From: Limnoperna fortunei
Lineage: Eukaryota > Mollusca > Bivalvia > Mytilida > Modiolidae
Direction: 5' to 3'
NCBI GenBank assembly: GCA_944474755.1
Contig: OX104122.1
Span: 20,733,714-20,797,713, forward strand
DNA length: 64,000 nucleotides
The first letter of the stretch is position 1. Each line of letters starts with the position of its first letter. The notes under the pieces were generated by a model. It worked only from the letters and a program-made list of their open reading frames with translations. It did not search any database and had not been told where the DNA came from. Position numbers and translations under genes: made by a program. Positions 60,801-64,000 of this stretch are shown piece after piece.

Positions 60801-62891
60801 AAAAAATTGCCGTTTAAGGGCAATAACTCCTATAAGGAGTCATCTGACAATTTCAGACTAATACAGTGAATTGTAGGGCTTGTATTGCTGATCATTTTTG
60901 CTATTTACAGTTTTACTCTAGCTGTTATAGTTTTTAAGTTACGGGACAAATAGGGAAAATTTCATAAAAAATTATCATTTAAGGGCAATAAGTCATATAA
61001 GGAGTCATCTGACAATTTCAGACCAGTTAAGTGAATTGTAGGGCTTTTATTGCTGATCATTTTTGCCATTTACAGTTTCACTCTACCTCTTATAGTTTTC
61101 AAGTTATATTGCAAATACCAAAAATTTTATCAAAAATCATCAATAAAGGGCAATCACTCATACAAGAAGCCAATACACAACTTCACACTAATAGCAACTA
61201 TTGTAGACCTTAATGTGCTGAACAATTTGAAGTAACGGTTTTCTCTATAGCTACTATAATTTTTGAGATAATGATCAAAAACCTGTGTTGACACCCATGT
61301 TCTATTTTTAGTAACAGCGGCCATCTTTGTCTGTTGATCAACACCCTGGGTACAAATTTGAAACTAGGAACCCTAAGGATGATTATGGCTAAGTTTGAAA
61401 AAAATTGGCCCAATGGTTACAGAGGAGAAGATTTTTGAAAAAGTTTACGACGGACGACGGATGCCAAGTGATAGCAAAAGCTCACATGGACCTTCTAGAA
61501 AATCTGCTTGGATGTAATAATTCTGCAGGTATTTCACAGGTGGAATAAAGACTTTTAGGGTGGTATCTGTTTAACAACACAAAAAAACCATTCGAATGAC
61601 TATTCTGTAAAGTTTTTTTGTGTTATTTAAACCCTGTATTCATGATAGTATTAACTGCTATATCATGTTTATTCATTTACAGAAATACTAACTATCTGAT
61701 GCCATGTTACTGTCTATTAGCTAAGAAATTTATTTAAGGTATACAATACTTTATTTATTTTCCCCTTTATAGTTTTAACAAAAGTTAAATACCTCTAATA
61801 AGTTGATGAGATGAAGAAAATACTCTTGTGCATCTTGTTGTCTCTTTGTTGAAAATTCAGGATGTCCTTTGCCAATGAGGTTCTTAAACATCTGTGGACG
61901 GATTCCATTTGGTGGCTAAAATATGGTAAGTAAAATATAAGAAATGCAAGATCTAAAGAGTTTTTTAGAACATACACACAATATTTTCGATAGCATTGAT
62001 TTAGTTATTAAGACACATATATTTTAAGCTATTCAACCCCACATATTACATAGGGCAGGGTAGGGCAGGATGCAATTTAAACTATTTTTACACAGTGTTT
62101 TAGATAAAAAAAATTAATGTGTTCTGAACTCACTGGTATTATTTCATGAAAAATGTGTGTAACTGATATTTTTTATTGACAGATTAATAAATTAAAATAT
62201 AAATTGCATTATTTTCATTGAAATATGAAAAATCTACTTATTAACTTTAAACTGTTTCTTACCAATTCTTTCTCGTCAGCTCCTTCTGGTGGTGGTTTAG
62301 AATAATTTCCTGACATCAACCCTCTTCCAAGTTTTGCCCTGAAAAATTATAACACAAAACCATGTCAACAGTAGCAGATTTTATTTACAATAACTTATCT
62401 AATCCACAGGTCACAGATAAGTTTAAAAATATACTGGTATATCTATACTATACAAAACAAGAACAAGAACATCAATCTAGGGGTATAACAGCTATTATAA
62501 AATCAAATAGTATGATTTAGCTGAACACTTGTTGTTGTAATAAAAGCAATAATAGCTAACTCTGTGCTAAACATAAACTTATGGGTTTTTTTTCTCATTT
62601 TGGATATAAGACACATAAATTTACTTGTCCCAATCCTCATCTTATTTACTTTTAATTAGTGGCCTAAAAATACACGTCTTTTGTAATTAGCTTTTTTTCC
62701 AGTTCTTCTTGTCCGAATAAAATAAAGACTGGTAACAAACAATCTGTAAAAGATTACTATAGATCTCTGAATCTTATAATATTATTTCAAATAAAAGAGT
62801 TGTGTAGTTATATACTCACATCTGAACAGTAAAATCACTTGAGGGATCCTCTGGAGCTGAAGTAAAAATCTCTTCAGCCTTTTCAGAATAT
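48689..62891 (-). CDS. USP5: Ubiquitin carboxyl-terminal hydrolase 5/13 (isopeptidase T family), C-terminal ~459 residues in 12 exons
   Basis: Exons, 5' to 3' on minus: 62891-62820, 62338-62263, 61915-61793, 59816-59663, 58397-58340, 57687-57565, 57272-57184, 55722-55621, 55121-54978, 54716-54580, 53814-53685, 48861-48689. All have GT donors and AG acceptors, and all phases join without a stop. The product matches USP5/USP13 from the catalytic core onward: [32 protein letters not shown] and DDWVPRKL, then UBA1 ([10 protein letters not shown] to [11 protein letters not shown]), UBA2 ([16 protein letters not shown] then [10 protein letters not shown]), and the C-terminal His box GHYVCHI with GRWVIFND. 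These enzymes disassemble free polyubiquitin chains. The catalytic-Cys exon and the zinc-finger UBP domain must lie beyond 64000. USP5 and USP13 cannot be separated here. Confidence 0.93.
49186..49216 (+). repeat. (TTA)n microsatellite at a LINE/SINE-like 3' end
   Basis: Follows taaccctctttaaataaaga, a common form of a retroposon 3' end. Lies in the last USP5 intron. Confidence 0.65.
49615..49745. mobile_element. MITE-like element
   Basis: The ends are inverted: aggagt..atttcacaaaaagt on the left pairs with actttttgtgaaat..actcct on the right, continuing into aagtgtaaaatc / gattttacactt. 131 bp, no coding capacity; in the last USP5 intron. Confidence 0.75.
50115..51412 (+). repeat. Bivalve repeat with ~165-bp internal units, full-length-like
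   Basis: Head: agaggctcattggagtgtg, then gtcgctcacctggac. Body: about six diverged units with caataactcctataagg, spaced about 150-165 bases. Tail: taccctgggtacaaatttga, then agaggagaagatttttgaaa, then gatgccaagtgattgcc. A second copy lies at 59847-61497 and a partial inverted copy at 46815-47655. Confidence 0.8.
51500..53612. repeat. 41-bp minisatellite, about 50 units, in the last USP5 intron
   Basis: The unit reads gtggataggtggacaaaggc followed by tagggttggtagactgtccat, with variant and shortened units (for example aaaggctaatgaagg) recurring in register. The repeat makes several overlapping frames on minus with [17 protein letters not shown] repeats; 41 is not a multiple of three, so these are not genes. 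Confidence 0.93.
53685..53814 (-). CDS. USP5: USP5 exon w11 (UBA2, second half)
   Basis: 130 nt, donor GGGA|GTAAGT. Encodes [17 protein letters not shown] and a polar linker ending NNRDGRG. Confidence 0.93.
54580..54716 (-). CDS. USP5: USP5 exon w10 (UBA2, first half)
   Basis: 137 nt, ending in phase 0 at ACG|GTAATC. Encodes a linker and [18 protein letters not shown]. Confidence 0.92.
54978..55121 (-). CDS. USP5: USP5 exon w9 (UBA1)
   Basis: 144 nt. UBA1: [16 protein letters not shown] then [14 protein letters not shown]. Confidence 0.93.
55160..55335 (-). mobile_element. Old SINE copy
   Basis: Diverged SINE body (read on plus: tgccacattcagcaattt, aaactggcaattcttgcc, tggagtcaagcacacactgc, catgtgatcagtagtag) in a USP5 intron. 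Confidence 0.6.
55621..55722 (-). CDS. USP5: USP5 exon w8
   Basis: 102 nt. Encodes [20 protein letters not shown], the family's insert before UBA1. Confidence 0.9.
56169..56434 (-). mobile_element. Full-length tRNA-derived SINE with 12-bp target duplication
   Basis: Flanked by tttttaaaactg at 56157-56168 and 56435-56446. On minus, the head ggcctcggtggccgagtggt includes an A box (TGGCCGAGTGG), and gcgggttcgattc a B box, as in a class II tRNA. The body follows, with an (AAAC)n-like tail. 266 bp, in an intron of USP5, same orientation as the gene. Confidence 0.9.
56650..57095. repeat. Dispersed repeat with two internal units
   Basis: Two related units: gtttcatcaaattccattca / gtgtaggtggagttgc and gtttcatcgaattccattca / gtgtaggaggagttgc. 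Ends in a GACA-type microsatellite (57028-57056) and agcaaagggtataaaaa. Confidence 0.55.
57184..57272 (-). CDS. USP5: USP5 exon w7
   Basis: 89 nt. Encodes [18 protein letters not shown] and DDWVPRKL, a USP core strand region. Confidence 0.93.
57565..57687 (-). CDS. USP5: USP5 exon w6
   Basis: 123 nt. Encodes [20 protein letters not shown] and [14 protein letters not shown]. Confidence 0.9.
58134..58320 (-). mobile_element. 5'-truncated SINE with 11-bp target duplication
   Basis: Flanked by gcactataatt at 58123-58133 and 58321-58331. Retains tail and body and stops inside the B-box region. The right duplication abuts USP5 exon w5's donor region (58339-58334). Confidence 0.88.
58340..58397 (-). 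CDS. USP5: USP5 exon w5
   Basis: 58 nt, acceptor tttttag, donor AAACT|GTATGT. Encodes a charged helical linker, [19 protein letters not shown]. Confidence 0.85.
58584..58701 (+). mobile_element. Head-only SINE with 12-bp target duplication
   Basis: Flanked by catattgtttta at 58572-58583 and 58702-58713. Contains the full tRNA-like head (A box tggccgagtgg, B box gggttcgattc) and about 30 bases more, without the body. It could come from an early-terminated template or internal deletion. Confidence 0.85.
58995..59662 (-). repeat. 51-bp array derived from the 3' end and donor of USP5 exon w4
   Basis: About 13 units follow exon w4 in the direction of transcription. On minus, each unit reads GTAATTTTATCTTAG (15 nt) then CACTACCAGTACCGTTAGATG-like sequence ending CCACCAATAAAG (36 nt), i.e. 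the last 36 exon bases plus a GT donor. The central units (59216-59520) are exactly 51 bp and open in the exon frame; the unit next to the exon has an in-frame TAG; distal units vary from 46 to 56 bp. Confidence 0.9.
59663..59816 (-). CDS. USP5: USP5 exon w4
   Basis: 154 nt, acceptor ttttccag, donor AATAAAG|GTAATT. Encodes 51 residues ending [12 protein letters not shown]. Its last 37 bases plus the donor are the unit of the adjoining 51-bp array. Confidence 0.93.
59847..61497 (+). repeat. Bivalve repeat with ~165-bp internal units, longer copy
   Basis: Head ctagaggctcccaggagcct then aatcgctcacctggaac; the caataactcctataagg-type words occur near 60171, 60336, 60495, 60660, 60825 and 60990, a period of 159-165 bases; tail accctgggtacaaatttg then gacggacgacggatgccaag. 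In the USP5 intron between w3 and w4. Confidence 0.85.
61793..61915 (-). CDS. USP5: USP5 exon w3
   Basis: 123 nt, phase 0 at both ends. Encodes [18 protein letters not shown] and [17 protein letters not shown], the QQDAQE(Y/F) box of USP enzymes. Confidence 0.93.
62263..62338 (-). CDS. USP5: USP5 exon w2
   Basis: 76 nt, acceptor ttttcag, donor TTG|GTAAGA. Encodes [14 protein letters not shown] and an acidic linker. Confidence 0.9.
62820..62891 (-). CDS. USP5: USP5 exon w1
   Basis: Acceptor ctccag, donor CAGAT|GTGAGT. Encodes YSEKAEEIF to SSDFTVQ. The ATG formed with w2 is a split codon, not a start. Confidence 0.85.
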
Positions 62892-63012
62892 CTGGAGAAG
62901 AAAATAATTCATAAGAACTACTAGTTTCTGTGCAGTAGTCTCCCTTTTATAAGCCCTAGTCACCAGCGTATACCTCTTCATGAAAAACCACATCATGTAA
63001 CATATGTGTAGT

Positions 63013-63115
63013 GTTTGTTTGTTTATTGATGTTTAAAGCCACTTGCAGCACTGTTATGGCATTATATCTGATTTAAGGAGAAAAGCCACAGTACCTGGTA
63101 AAAAACCCTGACTTT
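63013..63115 (-). mobile_element. SINE remnant at the edge of the 23-bp array
   Basis: Read on plus, gtttgtttgtttattgatgt, then taaagccacttgcagc, then agaaaagccacagtacctgg follows the order of the SINE body and tail, diverged, running straight into the array. Confidence 0.55.
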
Positions 63116-64000
63116 AGAGGAAAACTGGCAATCCTTATACAGGAAAACTAGCTAGCAATCCCTATAAAGGAAAATTGGCAATCCTTATAGAGGAAAACTA
63201 GCAATCCCTATAAAGGAAATTTGGCAATCCTTATAAAGGAAAACTGGCAATCCTTATAGAGGAAAACTAGTAATCCTTATAAAGGAAAACTGGCAATCCT
63301 TATAGAGGAAAACTGGCAATCCTTATAAAGGAAAACTGGCAATCCTTATAGAGGAAAACTGGCAATCCTTATAAAGGAAAACTGGCACCCTTATAGAGGA
63401 AAACTAGCAATCCTTATAGAGGAAAACTGGCAATCCTTATAAAGGAAAACTGGCAATCCTTATAGAGGAAAACTGGCAATCCTTATAAAGGAAAACTGGC
63501 AATCCTTATAGAGGAAAACTGGCAATCCTTATAAAGGAAAACTGGCAATCCCTATAGAGGAAAACTGGCAATCCTTATAGAGGAAACTGGCAATCCTTAT
63601 AAAGGAAAACTGGCAATCCTTATAGAGGAAAACTGGCAATCCCTTTAGAGGAAAACTGGCAATCCTTATAGAGGAAAACTGGCAATCCTTATAAAGGAAA
63701 ACTGGCAATCCTTATAGAGCAAAACTGGCAATCCTTATAGAGGAAAACTGGCAATCCTTATAGAGGAAAACTGGAAATCCTTGTAGAGGAAAACTATCAA
63801 TCCTCATAAAGGAAAACTGGTAATCCTTATAGAGGAAAACTAGCAATCCTTATAGAGGAAAACTGGCAATCCTTATAGAGGAAAACTGGCAATCCTTATA
63901 GAGGAAAACTAGCAATCCTTATAAAGGAAAACTGGCAATCCTTAAAGAAAAAAAACTGGCAAAGAGGAAAACTGGCAATCCTTATAGTGGAAAACTGGCA
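63112..64000. repeat. 23-bp minisatellite, SINE-derived, running off the window
   Basis: The unit aggaaaactggcaatccttat(a) repeats nearly 40 times. The same word is present in the SINE body (taggaaaactggcaatcctt at 58253). For long stretches the junction alternates aaagg and gagg, a 46-bp higher-order dimer. Located in a USP5 intron upstream of exon w1; continues past 64000. Confidence 0.93.

Noticed and set aside
62812..62900. ATG formed at the w1-w2 junction of USP5 as a translation start
   Set aside because: It is an internal split codon; the conserved frame continues upstream past the exon.
63112..64000. CRISPR-like direct repeats
   Set aside because: Units abut without unique spacers, and the context is eukaryotic; it is a minisatellite.

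Overview
The window reads as nuclear DNA of a marine bivalve mollusc, most likely a mussel (Mytilus-like). This is inferred from the AT-rich, gene-poor layout, interrupted genes with GT-AG introns, a B-box/coiled-coil/beta-propeller gene family, a C1q-domain gene and a dense load of mollusc-type repeats. No database search was possible; all family calls come from reading motifs.

Layout. 1-14 kb and 42.9-48.1 kb hold three diverged copies of one B-box/coiled-coil/NHL-like (TRIM-like) gene with homologous flanks. Copy 1 is cut by the window edge, copy 2 (9454-11142) has one in-frame TAA, and copy 3 (44623-46289) lost its ATG and first zinc cysteine by a 27-nt deletion. A 5' leader exon with a splice donor is conserved upstream of copies 2 and 3. 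14-19.8 kb shows no gene. 19.85-21.66 kb (minus) is a secreted C1q-domain protein gene. 25.5-36 kb is a transposon graveyard: a pogo/Tigger-type DNA transposon with 23-bp inverted ends and TA duplication, a decayed LINE, and a decayed gene resembling an invertebrate Mutator-like transposase. 37423-41971 is a complete Ty3/gypsy retrotransposon with 134-bp LTRs identical as read, a 5-bp target duplication and one intact 1316-aa Gag-Pol frame; it is young and may be mobile.

48.7-64 kb (minus) is the 3' part of a ubiquitin-specific protease gene of the USP5/USP13 (isopeptidase T) family. I reconstructed twelve exons with consistent phases, encoding the last ~459 residues: part of the catalytic domain, two UBA domains and the His-box C-terminus. 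The catalytic-Cys exon lies beyond the right edge. The introns hold three tandem arrays (41-bp, 51-bp and 23-bp units), tRNA-derived SINEs with perfect target duplications, and two copies of a bivalve repeat with ~165-bp internal periodicity.

The most unusual structures are: (i) the 51-bp array, whose unit is a copy of the 3' end of a USP5 exon together with its splice donor; (ii) the 23-bp array, apparently seeded by a segment of a SINE; (iii) a hammerhead-ribozyme-like core at 5747-5785 inside a dispersed repeat; and (iv) three paralogous TRIM-like copies, two of them with different lesions.
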